NCBI GenBank assembly: GCA_937920495.1
Contig: CALEUQ010000061.1
Location: 1-32,642, forward strand
Direction: 5' to 3'
DNA length: 32,642 nt
DNA from: an uncultured bacterium
GTDB lineage: Bacteria; Spirochaetota; UBA4802; UB4802
Part shown: positions 1 to 8,058 of the stretch, one piece after another
How the letters are laid out: each line of letters starts with the position of its first letter
How positions within the stretch are numbered: position 1 is the stretch's first letter
Position numbers and translations under genes: made by a program
The notes under the pieces: generated by a model
Seen by the model: only the letters and a program-made list of their open reading frames with translations
The model's database searches: none
Told to the model about the DNA's origin: nothing

Positions 1-2
1 AA

Positions 3-140
3 GAAGCAGATGTAGGCGTACCCATAGACCATCATGAGTATTTTATGCAGCTGGGTAAGGATTTTGCCCAAAGGGTAAAGCAATTCTTGTGGTATGATGA
101 AGTGTACCGCAAGCGGTATTCTATTGCAGGGTGGGTGTAA
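3..140 (+). CDS. 3' end of an unrecognised gene (partial)
   Basis: An open frame runs in from the left edge and stops with TAA at 138-140, giving about 45 residues that end in SIAGWV. The visible part is rich in aromatic and charged residues (DHHEYF, FLWYDEVYRKRY) with no motif I recognise. It lies on the same strand as the Rrf2 gene, but 127 bases and a promoter-like sequence separate them, so they are probably not one operon. No function is proposed. Confidence 0.55.
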   Translation, partial: EADVGVPIDHHEYFMQLGKDFAQRVKQFLWYDEVYRKRYSIAGWV

Positions 141-195
141 AGTGGTAAGCTCTGAACCTAATTTTAAAAAATGATTCAAAATTTTAAAAAAAATA

Positions 196-248
196 TTGAC
201 AATAAACATGTATTGCGAAATACTACCAAAAAGGTCAAAAAGGTAGTA
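196..248 (+). promoter_or_regulatory. Promoter of the rrf2-cysK-metY cluster with an inverted repeat
   Basis: TTGACA at 196-201 is followed after 17 bases by AATACT at 219-224, a good sigma-70 type promoter. Overlapping the -10 and the expected transcription start is the inverted repeat TACTACC (221-227) / GGTAGTA (242-248) around a 14-base A-rich spacer. An inverted repeat in this place just upstream of an Rrf2 regulator suggests an autorepression operator. The promoter match is seen directly; the operator role is inferred. Confidence 0.6.
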
Positions 249-267
249 AATAATGGGATATTGAAAG

Positions 268-699
268 ATGCGATTATCAACACGAAGCAGATACGGCGTG
301 CGAATGATGTTTGAGTTTGCACTTAAATTTAATCAAGGGCCAGTATTTTTGAAAGATGTGGCCACAATTCAGGGGATATCGTTCAAATATCTTAGCAAGC
401 TGGTGATTCCATTGAAATCTGCCGGATTGCTGCAGTCAGTGCGCGGTGCTAATGGTGGATATATGCTGGCAAAACATCCATCAGAGATAACCATACGTAT
501 GATAGTAGAAAAACTGGAAGGCGATGTATCCCTTGTTGAATGTGCTGAAAACCCCGGTGTATGCAAGCGTAATATCGATTGCGTGGCACGAACCATCTGG
601 AAAAAGGCTGATGAGGCAATAATGAAAGTGCTGGATGGCATTACGTTGCAGGATATGGTAGATGAATATAGACAATCGTCAGGAACATATGTAATATAA
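268..699 (+). CDS. Rrf2-family Fe-S transcription regulator (IscR/CymR-like)
   Basis: A 143-residue protein of normal Rrf2 length. The N-terminus MRLSTRSRYGVRMM, the helix-turn-helix around residues 25-55 (LKDVATIQGISFKYLSKL) and the wing (RGANGGYML, 59-66) are typical of the family. Three cysteines, C92, C99 and C105, sit where IscR/NsrR-type members bind an iron-sulfur cluster; the spacing here is C-X6-C-X5-C. Cysteine synthase and O-acetylhomoserine sulfhydrylase follow on the same strand, so it probably controls cysteine and methionine synthesis, as CymR does in Gram-positive bacteria. CymR lacks cluster cysteines whereas this protein has three. The start at 268 has only a weak ribosome site (ATGGGA). 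The family is secure; the ligand and regulon are inferred. Confidence 0.88.
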   Translation: MRLSTRSRYGVRMMFEFALKFNQGPVFLKDVATIQGISFKYLSKLVIPLKSAGLLQSVRGANGGYMLAKHPSEITIRMIVEKLEGDVSLVECAENPGVCKRNIDCVARTIWKKADEAIMKVLDGITLQDMVDEYRQSSGTYVI

Positions 700-758
700 A
701 AATTTTTAGTAAATAAAATAATAAATGGTGTAACTGAATTTTATTATAGGAGATTACT

Positions 759-1676
759 ATGGCACCCTACAGTACCATCATACAATGCATTGGCAATACA
801 CCACTGGTTAAGATTAATACACTTGCACCTGATGGTGTGACCCTGTATGCAAAAGTAGAATCGCGCAATCCATTGTCAAGTGTAAAAGATCGCATTGGAT
901 ATGCAATGATTGATGATGCCGAACGCAGAGGCTTGCTTAATCCTGATTCAATAATTGTAGAGCCAACAAGCGGCAATACGGGAATAGCACTGGCGTTTGT
1001 TGCAGCCGTAAAAAAATATAAGCTAATACTCACTATGCCGGATACCATGAGCATTGAGCGCCGCAAGCTGCTTTCCATGCTTGGAGCGGAAATAGTACTT
1101 ACTGATGGTGCGCTTGGCATGCGTGGTGCAGTTGAAAAAGCTGAGGAGATAGTTGCCGCAACCAACAATGCGTTTATGCCACAGCAGTTTAACAATCCTG
1201 CAAATCCTGAAATACATCGCAAGACCACAGCAATTGAAATATGGAATGATACTGATGGAAACGTTGATATCTTTGTTGCTGGTGTTGGCACAGGTGGAAC
1301 CATCACAGGTGTTGGAGAAGTCTTAAAAGCAAAAAAGCCTTCAGTAAAGATTGTTGCTGTAGAGCCTGCAAAATCGCCGGTACTTTCCGGTGGCAAACCC
1401 GGTGCGCATAAGATTCAGGGCATTGGAGCAGGATTTATACCAAAGGTTTTGAATCGTGATATTATTGATGAGATAGTAACTGTTGATGAAGCGGATGCCG
1501 GAGCTATGGCCAAACTACTGGCAAAACAGGAAGGGATACTTGCCGGTATTTCAGCTGGTGCTGCCATGTGGGCAGCATTACAGATTGCTACGCGTCCCGG
1601 GAGTAAAGGGAAAACAGTTGTTGTAGTGCTTCCGGATTCAGGGGAGCGCTACGTGAGCACCTGGTTATTTGACTAA
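759..1676 (+). CDS. cysK: Cysteine synthase (O-acetylserine sulfhydrylase)
   Basis: A 305-residue PLP enzyme that makes cysteine from O-acetylserine and sulfide. Motifs seen: NPLSSVKDR with the PLP lysine at K43, the substrate loop PTSGNTG (69-75), the phosphate-binding GTGGTITG (177-184) and GISAGAA near 263-269, the segment contacting the PLP pyridine ring. Length matches CysK/CysM without extra domains. A strong AGGAG at 748-752 precedes the ATG at 759. It lies 59 bases after the Rrf2 gene and 15 bases before the sulfhydrylase gene, so the three are likely cotranscribed. Cystathionine beta-synthase is a relative, but there is no regulatory extension and the context favours CysK. Confidence 0.92.
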   Translation: MAPYSTIIQCIGNTPLVKINTLAPDGVTLYAKVESRNPLSSVKDRIGYAMIDDAERRGLLNPDSIIVEPTSGNTGIALAFVAAVKKYKLILTMPDTMSIERRKLLSMLGAEIVLTDGALGMRGAVEKAEEIVAATNNAFMPQQFNNPANPEIHRKTTAIEIWNDTDGNVDIFVAGVGTGGTITGVGEVLKAKKPSVKIVAVEPAKSPVLSGGKPGAHKIQGIGAGFIPKVLNRDIIDEIVTVDEADAGAMAKLLAKQEGILAGISAGAAMWAALQIATRPGSKGKTVVVVLPDSGERYVSTWLFD

Positions 1677-1691
1677 TCAATAGGAGGCTGT

Positions 1692-2966
1692 ATGAAAAGT
1701 AACTATCGTTTAGAAACAATTGCCCTTCATGGGGGTCAGAGCATTGACTTAACAAAATCACGTGCAGTGCCAGTGTATCGTACAAGTTCGTATGTGTTTG
1801 ATTCAGCAGAGCATGGAGCTGACCTTTTTGCGTTACGACAAAAGGGGTACATCTATACACGTATCATGAATCCAACACAGGAAGTGCTGGAAGAACGTGT
1901 GGCAATGCTTGAAGGCGGCAAAGCTGCTTTAGCACTTGCATCAGGGACATCAGCAATATTTTATGCAATCATCAATGTGTGTAAAGCAGGTGATGAGTTT
2001 GTGAGTGCCAGCAACCTATATGGTGGCACCTACACCATGTTTGATGCAATTTTACCGCAGTTTGGCATCACCTGTAAAATGGTGCCGTATGATGATTACA
2101 ATGCGTATGAGCGCGCAATAACTGAAAAAACACGCGCCATCTTTATTGAATCAATTGGCAATCCCACTCTTACAGTGCCTGATTTTGATAGGATTGCAGC
2201 CATTGCACAGAAGCATCATCTGCCACTCATTGTGGATAATACCTTTGCAACGCCGTATCACTTCAAGCCTATTGCACATGGTGCACATATTGTGGTTCAT
2301 TCGCTTACCAAATGGTTAGGTGGCCATGGCACTGCCATTGGTGGCATAGTAGTTGATGCGGGCAACTTTGACTGGACCCATAAAAAGTTTGCATTGTACA
2401 ATGAGCCTGATGCAGGATATCATGGTATGCGGTTTGCGCATGATTTAGGTGATGCTAATTCATTAGCGTTTATACTTAGAATGCGGCTTGTTGCGCTGCG
2501 CAATTTAGGTGCAGCCATCTCGCCTGATAATGCATGGATATTTTTGCAGGGGCTTGAGACATTTCCTTTGCGGATGCAGCGTCACAGTGAAAATGCCCTG
2601 AAGGTGGCACAATTTTTACAAAGCCATAAAAACGTGGCATGGGTTCGGTATCCAGGACTACAGGGCGATAGTTCCTATGAAACGGCATCCCGCTACTTTA
2701 CACACGGCTTTGGCGGTATGGTAGTCTTTGGCATCAAAGGTGGATATGAAAGCGCCGTGAAATTTATAAATTCAGTGAAACTCTTTTCACATCTGGCCAA
2801 TGTGGGCGATGCCAAAAGTCTTGTGCTACATCCTGCAAGCACATCGCATTCGCAGCTGTCAGAAGAGCAACAGAAGCAAGCAGGCATAACGCCTGACCTG
2901 ATACGATTGTCTGTAGGGATAGAACATATCGACGATATTATCGAAGCACTTAATGATGCGTTGTAA
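1692..2966 (+). CDS. metY: O-acetylhomoserine aminocarboxypropyltransferase (sulfhydrylase)
   Basis: A 424-residue Cys/Met-metabolism PLP enzyme; this length and the N-terminus (RLETIALHGGQ) fit the O-acetylhomoserine sulfhydrylase branch rather than the shorter MetB/MetC (about 380-400 residues). The PLP lysine is K207 in VVHSLTKWLGGHG. Other family motifs are YTRIMNPTQ (55-63), ASGTSAI (83-89), VDNTFATPY (181-189) and the C-terminal SVGIEHIDDI. AGGAGG at 1682-1687 gives a clear start. It lies 15 bases after cysK. The pair would fix sulfide into cysteine and homocysteine. Its stop is followed by a hairpin-rich gap. Confidence 0.9.
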   Translation: MKSNYRLETIALHGGQSIDLTKSRAVPVYRTSSYVFDSAEHGADLFALRQKGYIYTRIMNPTQEVLEERVAMLEGGKAALALASGTSAIFYAIINVCKAGDEFVSASNLYGGTYTMFDAILPQFGITCKMVPYDDYNAYERAITEKTRAIFIESIGNPTLTVPDFDRIAAIAQKHHLPLIVDNTFATPYHFKPIAHGAHIVVHSLTKWLGGHGTAIGGIVVDAGNFDWTHKKFALYNEPDAGYHGMRFAHDLGDANSLAFILRMRLVALRNLGAAISPDNAWIFLQGLETFPLRMQRHSENALKVAQFLQSHKNVAWVRYPGLQGDSSYETASRYFTHGFGGMVVFGIKGGYESAVKFINSVKLFSHLANVGDAKSLVLHPASTSHSQLSEEQQKQAGITPDLIRLSVGIEHIDDIIEALNDAL

Positions 2967-3374
2967 TATTTGCCGAGAGCATTGTTGTACAGAATCTTTA
3001 GATATAGAGTTGAGTCTGTCCCGACGAACGTCGGGATAAAGGATGATTGTCGTTGGTGTCATTCCGAACATGATTCGGAATCTATTCTTACAATGAGATC
3101 CCGGCACCGAGCCTGTCCTGATGCCAATCGGGATCCAGGATAACACGCAATGAAAATCAGGCCTGCCCCGATGCAAGTTGGGGCAGGCCTAAAAAATTTA
3201 TTTTATCCTTGTAATTTTCTTTAAGAGAGTAATCTTTTCATATATTCTCATAAGTGGGCACGTACAAAAATTAGAACATCAAATGTAAGTATTGTACTAA
3301 TATAAAGAGTGCATCGCCGGCTTACATCGGGCGTGTGCTGCATCTAATATATAGTAACAAAAGGAGGAAAGTAT
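2967..3374. other. Intergenic gap with hairpin island
   Basis: This 408-base gap after metY holds no credible gene. Its first half contains four strong inverted repeats, described separately. The second half (about 3230-3360) is unremarkable and ends in the ribosome site AAGGAGG at 3361-3367 of the next gene. A TATAAA-like run near 3300 could belong to that gene's promoter, but I see no convincing -35. Confidence 0.6.
3019..3190. repeat. Cluster of four hairpins (REP/BIME-like)
   Basis: Four inverted repeats lie in 172 bases. TCCCGACG (3019-3026) pairs with CGTCGGGA (3029-3036). ATTCCGAA (3061-3068) pairs with TTCGGAAT (3074-3081). GATCCCG (3097-3103) pairs with CGGGATC (3129-3135). AGGCCTGCCCC (3159-3169) pairs with GGGGCAGGCCT (3180-3190). 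The block is more GC-rich than its surroundings and lies between two same-strand genes. Such multi-hairpin cassettes are typical of REP/BIME-type dispersed repeats. None is followed by a T tract, so a terminator is not the obvious role. Confidence 0.65.
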
Positions 3375-4229
3375 ATGTTGAAAAAGATTATTATTTTTAT
3401 TGTGTTACTCTTCGTTGTGCTGGGTGCTGTGTATGGCTATGTGTATTATAAGGCAACAAAGGTTCCGGCCAATAATGCACAGGCTATGCATAACGCTACA
3501 TTGCCAAATGATAAAAAGATTGTAGTGTTCTTTGGCGACAGTTTAACACATGCAACAGTGAGCTTTGATTATGTGAGTTTCCTTGCTCGCGATATGGATT
3601 TACAAAATTTTGTGTTTGTCAATGAAGGGATAAATTCACGGCTGGTGTATAATCTACTACAGGTGGTGGATGATGTTATTGCGCTAAAACCGCACCATGT
3701 GTTTGTATGGATTGGAACCAATGACCTTAAAGGCTCGCTTAACGATAAAGAGTACCAGCGTTATAACGATTTGTGGAAATTGCCACAAAAGCCAACAAAA
3801 GAGTGGTTTACAGAGAATTATAAAAAGCTGGTAAGTATCTTAAAAACGCAAACAAGTGCAAAGATAGTGTTAATTTCGCTGCCACCATTAGGAGAAAATA
3901 TCGATAGCATTCCTTTTAAACTAAGTATTGAATATTCAGATATTATCAGAGATATTGCAAAAAAAGAAAAGTTGGATTATATACCCTTAAATGAAATCCT
4001 TACACGTGATTTGATACGACAGGGCAAGCGAGATGTTGCTCCGTACCAGACAGGGATATGGTTTATGTACAGTGCTATTATAGCGCATTATCTTTTTGGC
4101 AAGGATTGGGATGCAATTTCAGAAGAAAGAGGTTTAACGTATATGACCGATAACATCCATATCAACGGTAAAGCGGGAAGGATATTGGCTGCAGCAATAA
4201 AAGAAATACTTATCAAGGATAATAAATAA
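3375..4229 (+). CDS. Membrane-anchored SGNH/GDSL hydrolase
   Basis: A 284-residue protein with an N-terminal membrane anchor or uncleaved signal (hydrophobic residues 5-25), so the enzyme domain should face the periplasm. The SGNH blocks are all visible: block I FFGDSL with nucleophile S56, block II glycine in NEGINS (G85), block III GTND (114-117), and block V DNIH with the catalytic D259 and H262. The family hydrolyses esters of lipids, sugars or peptidoglycan acetyl groups; the substrate cannot be read from the sequence. AAGGAGG at 3361-3367 fixes the start. It is convergent with the next gene. Confidence 0.85.
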   Translation: MLKKIIIFIVLLFVVLGAVYGYVYYKATKVPANNAQAMHNATLPNDKKIVVFFGDSLTHATVSFDYVSFLARDMDLQNFVFVNEGINSRLVYNLLQVVDDVIALKPHHVFVWIGTNDLKGSLNDKEYQRYNDLWKLPQKPTKEWFTENYKKLVSILKTQTSAKIVLISLPPLGENIDSIPFKLSIEYSDIIRDIAKKEKLDYIPLNEILTRDLIRQGKRDVAPYQTGIWFMYSAIIAHYLFGKDWDAISEERGLTYMTDNIHINGKAGRILAAAIKEILIKDNK

Positions 4230-4243
4230 AATATTTTTTTAAA

Positions 4244-4273
4244 TCAGGAAGGCACTATACACAGCCTTCCTGA
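4244..4273. terminator. Hairpin between convergent genes
   Basis: TCAGGAAGGC (4244-4253) pairs perfectly with GCCTTCCTGA (4264-4273) across a 10-base loop, between the stops of the SGNH gene (4229) and the convergent propeller gene (4312). A run of seven T lies before the hairpin on the plus strand and there is no clean T tract after it on either strand, so termination is likely from position but not certain. An octamer copy follows at 4283. Confidence 0.5.
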
Positions 4274-4311
4274 TTAAAGGTAACTATCGCCCTGAAATGT
4301 GAAAGTATTTA

Positions 4312-5439
4312 CTATAGTTTACTTTTTGCCAATTGTTCCAATAAATCCAGATCAAGCTTTCCCATCATAATGTGGCTTTCTTTTATCATTCCCAGTATCC
4401 ATGGATAATCGTGATGGATATCACTGGTGTAATAGCTAAAATACAGTGTGTTGCCGCGTAGTACGTACCCTGCATAGCTTGTATCCCCGGCACTGGGCAC
4501 ATCTGAAAGCCACACAAGTTTTTCTGGCGTTACCATCCACAGTGATGTGCGCTTTTTTGCTAAAATGCTGCCATATTTGTTGAGCAGTCCGGGTGTGTAT
4601 GGATTTCGTCTGCCAATTGCATACACCTTACCTTTGTACGAAAATAATGCAGGACCATCAAGCCGCGTGCTGTAATCTTCAATACCGCTCCACTGTTTGT
4701 AGGGAGGTGTGGAAATTCTTATTCCGGTGGATGCACGGCTGTCGCCAAGCCAGTTATCTGAGTATTCCAAACGTTGTGTGCTAATCATTGTGCCATCGGG
4801 GAAAAATTCTATTGCGGTTTCATCGCATCGGTTTCCTTCGTAGATTACAGAGACAGGCTCCCAGTGAATGCCATCGGTTGATGTAAAAAGCATTGCCTTG
4901 CCATGCTCGTGCCAGTACGCTGGAACATACCATCGTTTCCCATCAAATGTTTTTGGTCGCCAGAATAACCATCCTTTGTGGGGTATCTCCTGAAGTGAGC
5001 TCCACTTGATGCCATCGCTGGACAATAGGTATGCAGTTGAGTATGGCTCGGCAGTGAACTCGATGCTTTTGAGTACAAAAAGAATAAGCGTTTTCCCTAT
5101 CACTAAAAATTTTGGGTCGCGTATATCTTCACCGGGTATCTGAACAGTTGATAGTTTTTCCCATTGTGTGCAATCCTTAGAACGCCATATAATCAGTTTG
5201 CACTCAGGTGTGGCAAAGTGATAGGGTGAAGAGGCATGAACAAGGTAAAAGTAATTGTTACAATATGCCATATCGGTATTGGAATTGTGCATGCCGTCGC
5301 GAACTGCTTCCCATATTTCAAGCTTAAGCAAAGGGTCAACATAGGAAGTGTTTGGGCGAATATACCACAGCCCAACAATAAGGGTCAGAGCCAGGATGAT
5401 AATAAGGATAATAAAACCAGTTATTTTTATTATTCTCAT
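4312..5439 (-). CDS. Membrane-anchored beta-propeller protein (BNR/sialidase-like fold)
   Basis: A 375-residue protein with an N-terminal hydrophobic anchor (about residues 6-25) and an extracytoplasmic body. The body repeats short blocks of the Asp-box type found in sialidase and glycosidase propellers, such as SKDCTQWEK, SSDGIKWSS and STDGIHWEP, each an S-x-D-x-x-x-W element at regular spacing. RDPKF and WRPKTFDGKRWYVPAYW fit the same class. Sugar binding or hydrolysis is possible, but I cannot see a sialidase arginine triad, so no enzyme is named. GGAG lies 8 bases before the ATG at 5439. It converges on the SGNH hydrolase gene. Confidence 0.65.
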   Translation of the reverse strand: MRIIKITGFIILIIILALTLIVGLWYIRPNTSYVDPLLKLEIWEAVRDGMHNSNTDMAYCNNYFYLVHASSPYHFATPECKLIIWRSKDCTQWEKLSTVQIPGEDIRDPKFLVIGKTLILFVLKSIEFTAEPYSTAYLLSSDGIKWSSLQEIPHKGWLFWRPKTFDGKRWYVPAYWHEHGKAMLFTSTDGIHWEPVSVIYEGNRCDETAIEFFPDGTMISTQRLEYSDNWLGDSRASTGIRISTPPYKQWSGIEDYSTRLDGPALFSYKGKVYAIGRRNPYTPGLLNKYGSILAKKRTSLWMVTPEKLVWLSDVPSAGDTSYAGYVLRGNTLYFSYYTSDIHHDYPWILGMIKESHIMMGKLDLDLLEQLAKSKL

Positions 5440-5705
5440 GTCTACTCCTTTAAAAATAGAAATTTAATATATTGCTACACAACGTGTGTGCAACTGTAGA
5501 CAGGATAAGTTATGGTATATGCTTCTTTTAGACGCTATGGAAATAAAAGAGTGAGTACTAACTCTAAGCATAGTAATAGTATGCTGTCAATCATTATTTT
5601 TCTTTACAAGTAACCTGTCATCTATTAACATTACATCAGTTGAACATTTTATAGTTAAAATTTTAGTATAATTTTTATGAAAAAATTAATATAAGAGAGG
5701 TCATT

Positions 5706-6881
5706 ATGAAGGATGTGGTGATAGCGTCAATTGTACGGACTCCCGTTGGTACATTTGGGGGTACTTTAAAAGATTTGACTGCTGTGGAATTGGGGGTTGT
5801 GGCAGTGAAGGAAGCCATAAAACGGGCAGGTATTACTCCAGAGCAGGTTGAAAATGTCATTTTAGGTAATGTACTGCAGGCTGCGCAAGGGATGAATCCA
5901 GCACGACAGGTATTAATATATTCGGATATTCCACAGGAAGTGCCTGCCATGACCATTAACAAGGTGTGTGGTTCGGGATTGCGGGCTATTAGTCTGGCCG
6001 CTCAGATTATCAAAGCCGGAGACGCTGATATAATCATAGCTGGCGGAATTGAAAGCATGAGCAATGCTCCATTTGCCCTTCAGAAAGCCCGCTGGGGATA
6101 CCGTATGAATGATGGTGTGTTGATAGACATTATGATAAAAGATGGTTTATGGGATGTATTCAACCAGTGCCATATGGGCATAACCGCTGAAAATGTTGCC
6201 GAGCGCTGGAAGCTTACCCGTGAAGAACTTGATGAGTTTGCATTGGCAAGCCAGCAAAAAGCTGAAGCCGCAATAAAATCAGGAAGATTTAAAGATGAAA
6301 TAGTTCCAGTTCCAATTAAGGATAAAAAAGGTGAAACATTATTTGATACCGATGAACACCCACGCTTTGGTACAACTATGGAAGCGCTGTCAAAATTAAA
6401 ACCAGCATTTAAAAAAGATGGTGTTGTAACAGCTGGTAATTCGTCGGGGATTAACGATGGTGCTGCGGCTGCGGTGGTAATGTCTGCACAGAAGGCAAAA
6501 GAGTTAGGTATTACTCCACTATGCCGTATTGCTTCGTATGCGTCTGCGGGTGTTGAACCTGCAATCATGGGAACAGGCCCAATACCAGCCAGCCGTAAAG
6601 CGCTGGCAAAGGCAGGCTGGAAAGTAGAAGACCTTGATTTAATTGAAGCTAATGAAGCATTTGCAGCACAGGCTGTTGTTGTGAATAAAGAGATGGGCTG
6701 GGATGTATCAAAGGTGAACGTGAATGGTGGCGCGATAGCAATTGGTCATCCAATAGGAGCAAGTGGAGCACGAATTTTTACCACACTCATTCATGAGATG
6801 GTGAAGCGTAATGCAAAAAAGGGATTAGCTACACTATGTATTGGCGGCGGACAGGGAGTGGCAGTGACAGTTGAGCGATAG
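5706..6881 (+). CDS. Acetyl-CoA acetyltransferase (thiolase)
   Basis: A 391-residue thiolase of standard length. The acyl-accepting cysteine is C88 in [10 protein letters not shown]; the other active-site residues lie in NEAFAAQ (about 314-320), GHPIGASG (H348) and CIGGGQG (C378). It condenses two acetyl-CoA or cleaves acetoacetyl-CoA and other 3-ketoacyl-CoAs; degradative and biosynthetic thiolases cannot be told apart here. GAGAGG at 5695-5700 precedes the ATG. A TATAAT lies at 5667-5672 without a well-spaced -35. It stands alone, without other beta-oxidation or butyrate genes. Its last codons and stop (GAG CGA TAG) contain the recurrent octamer. Confidence 0.92.
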   Translation: MKDVVIASIVRTPVGTFGGTLKDLTAVELGVVAVKEAIKRAGITPEQVENVILGNVLQAAQGMNPARQVLIYSDIPQEVPAMTINKVCGSGLRAISLAAQIIKAGDADIIIAGGIESMSNAPFALQKARWGYRMNDGVLIDIMIKDGLWDVFNQCHMGITAENVAERWKLTREELDEFALASQQKAEAAIKSGRFKDEIVPVPIKDKKGETLFDTDEHPRFGTTMEALSKLKPAFKKDGVVTAGNSSGINDGAAAAVVMSAQKAKELGITPLCRIASYASAGVEPAIMGTGPIPASRKALAKAGWKVEDLDLIEANEAFAAQAVVVNKEMGWDVSKVNVNGGAIAIGHPIGASGARIFTTLIHEMVKRNAKKGLATLCIGGGQGVAVTVER

Positions 6882-6966
6882 TAACTGGTGAAAATTCTCA
6901 ATTAAAATTACAAAGGGAGCGTTAACGCTCCCTTTGTTAAAGGAATAATGGAAATGTAACTATCGC
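6875..6966. repeat. Octamer inverted pair flanking a terminator
   Basis: GCGATAGT at 6875-6882 overlaps the thiolase stop codon, and its reverse complement ACTATCGC lies at 6959-6966. The pair faces inward on either side of the terminator at 6912-6935. Both are members of the window-wide octamer family. Whether the pair itself forms structure is unknown. Confidence 0.6.
6912..6935 (+). terminator. Rho-independent terminator of the thiolase gene
   Basis: AAAGGGAGCG (6912-6921) and CGCTCCCTTT (6926-6935) form a perfect 10-bp stem with a TTAA loop, 30 bases after the thiolase stop, ending in TTTGTT. This is a strong intrinsic terminator. Confidence 0.85.
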
Positions 6967-7350
6967 TGCTGAATACGGCTATAATTACATTGGTCCATAT
7001 TGTGTCATGGTTTTCGCTTCGGAATAAACAATAAATACAATAAATAAATGTATAATTAATATAAAAAAAAGATGATAAAATCAAGCAAAAAGAATCCTTA
7101 ATGTGCCATTTATTCTTTTATACAAATTTATATATAAAATAGGGGCGCTATATACATACAAAGACGGCAGTTATTGGCACTTCATTATTTATATTTGAAA
7201 AAACAATTGTAAGAAATAATGTGTGATAGATAACAATGAAATAAATTGTTTTTAGAAAAAAACATCTTTTACTTAGGACATTTGCCTATTGACTAAAAAA
7301 GGGAATAATGTATAATAAAATACAAAATATAAAGAAACCGGAATGAATAT
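6967..7350. other. AT-rich intergenic region before the response regulator
   Basis: About 380 very AT-rich bases without a credible gene lie after the thiolase terminator. Apart from the promoter at 7289-7316 I see no inverted repeat strong enough to call an operator. Confidence 0.55.
7289..7316 (+). promoter_or_regulatory. Sigma-70 type promoter of the response regulator gene
   Basis: TTGACT at 7289-7294 and a perfect TATAAT at 7311-7316 are 16 bases apart. The ATG follows at 7351, leaving a leader of about 28 bases with only a weak ribosome site (CCGGA). Confidence 0.7.
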
Positions 7351-8001
7351 ATGGCAATTGTACCAGAGCTTATACGGGTCTTTATAGTAGAGGACGAAAA
7401 CCTTGTGCGGGATACACTTGCTCAAAGCCTTGAACTTGTGAACAATATTAATGTAGTTGGTTCATCGGATAATATATCATCATCGCTTGAAGATATTAAG
7501 ATGGCTAAACCCGATGTCATTATTGTAGATGTGCGGCTTAAAGATGAAAACGGTATTGAAGCAAGCAAAACGTTAGTAAAAGTAATGCCTTCTGTAAAAA
7601 TAATTATTCTTTCAGGATATTTTAATGAAACACTTGCTGCAAATGCTCTGGCAGCAGGGGCTTGTGCTTTTTTATCAAAATCTATTGCCATATCACATTT
7701 AGTAGCTGCTATATTCCATGTTATGGTTCACAACAGTTTTTATGCGCCGCAGTTTCCCGATGAAGTGCTGGAAGATATAATGGTGAAAAACAGAACATCT
7801 AAAAGGATGTGCGCACTATCAAAGCGTGAAAAGGAAGTGTTGCAGCTCATTGCAAAGGAATATTCAACAAAAGAAATAGCCCGCATGTTACATATAAGCG
7901 AAAAAACTGTCCGTAACCATAAATCAAATATCATGACAAAATTGGGCATCACCAGTCATGTGGGCCTTATCAAATATGCGTACTACATGGCAATGATTTG
8001 A
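7351..8001 (+). CDS. NarL/FixJ-type response regulator
   Basis: A 216-residue two-domain regulator. The receiver domain (about 8-125) has the acidic pair E14/D15, the phospho-acceptor D60 in VIIVDVRL, S88 and the conserved K110. The DNA-binding LuxR/GerE domain (about 153-212) is complete, with LSKREKEVLQLIAKEYSTKE and the recognition helix SEKTVRNHKSNIMTKLG. It should bind DNA as a phosphorylated dimer. No sensor kinase is adjacent, so it is an orphan here and its signal is unknown. It is followed by an octamer copy (8034) and a convergent gene. Confidence 0.9.
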   Translation: MAIVPELIRVFIVEDENLVRDTLAQSLELVNNINVVGSSDNISSSLEDIKMAKPDVIIVDVRLKDENGIEASKTLVKVMPSVKIIILSGYFNETLAANALAAGACAFLSKSIAISHLVAAIFHVMVHNSFYAPQFPDEVLEDIMVKNRTSKRMCALSKREKEVLQLIAKEYSTKEIARMLHISEKTVRNHKSNIMTKLGITSHVGLIKYAYYMAMI

Positions 8002-8058
8002 CATTGTACTGCCTTAAAAATTTTTAATCAGTTACTATCGCCCATATAATAAATGGAC

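Noticed and set aside
700..758. Riboswitch before cysK
   Set aside because: The 59-base gap is too short and shows no SAM-type fold.
767..1396. 209-residue minus-strand frame opposite cysK
   Set aside because: Antisense shadow of a well-supported gene with low-complexity composition and no motif.
2231..2239. Perfect DnaA box TGTGGATAA in metY
   Set aside because: It encodes the conserved V-D-N of the enzyme and stands alone, so it is a coding coincidence.
3159..3190. Hairpin read as a simple terminator of metY
   Set aside because: It lies almost 200 bases after the stop, is followed by A rather than T on the plus strand, and is part of a cluster of hairpins.
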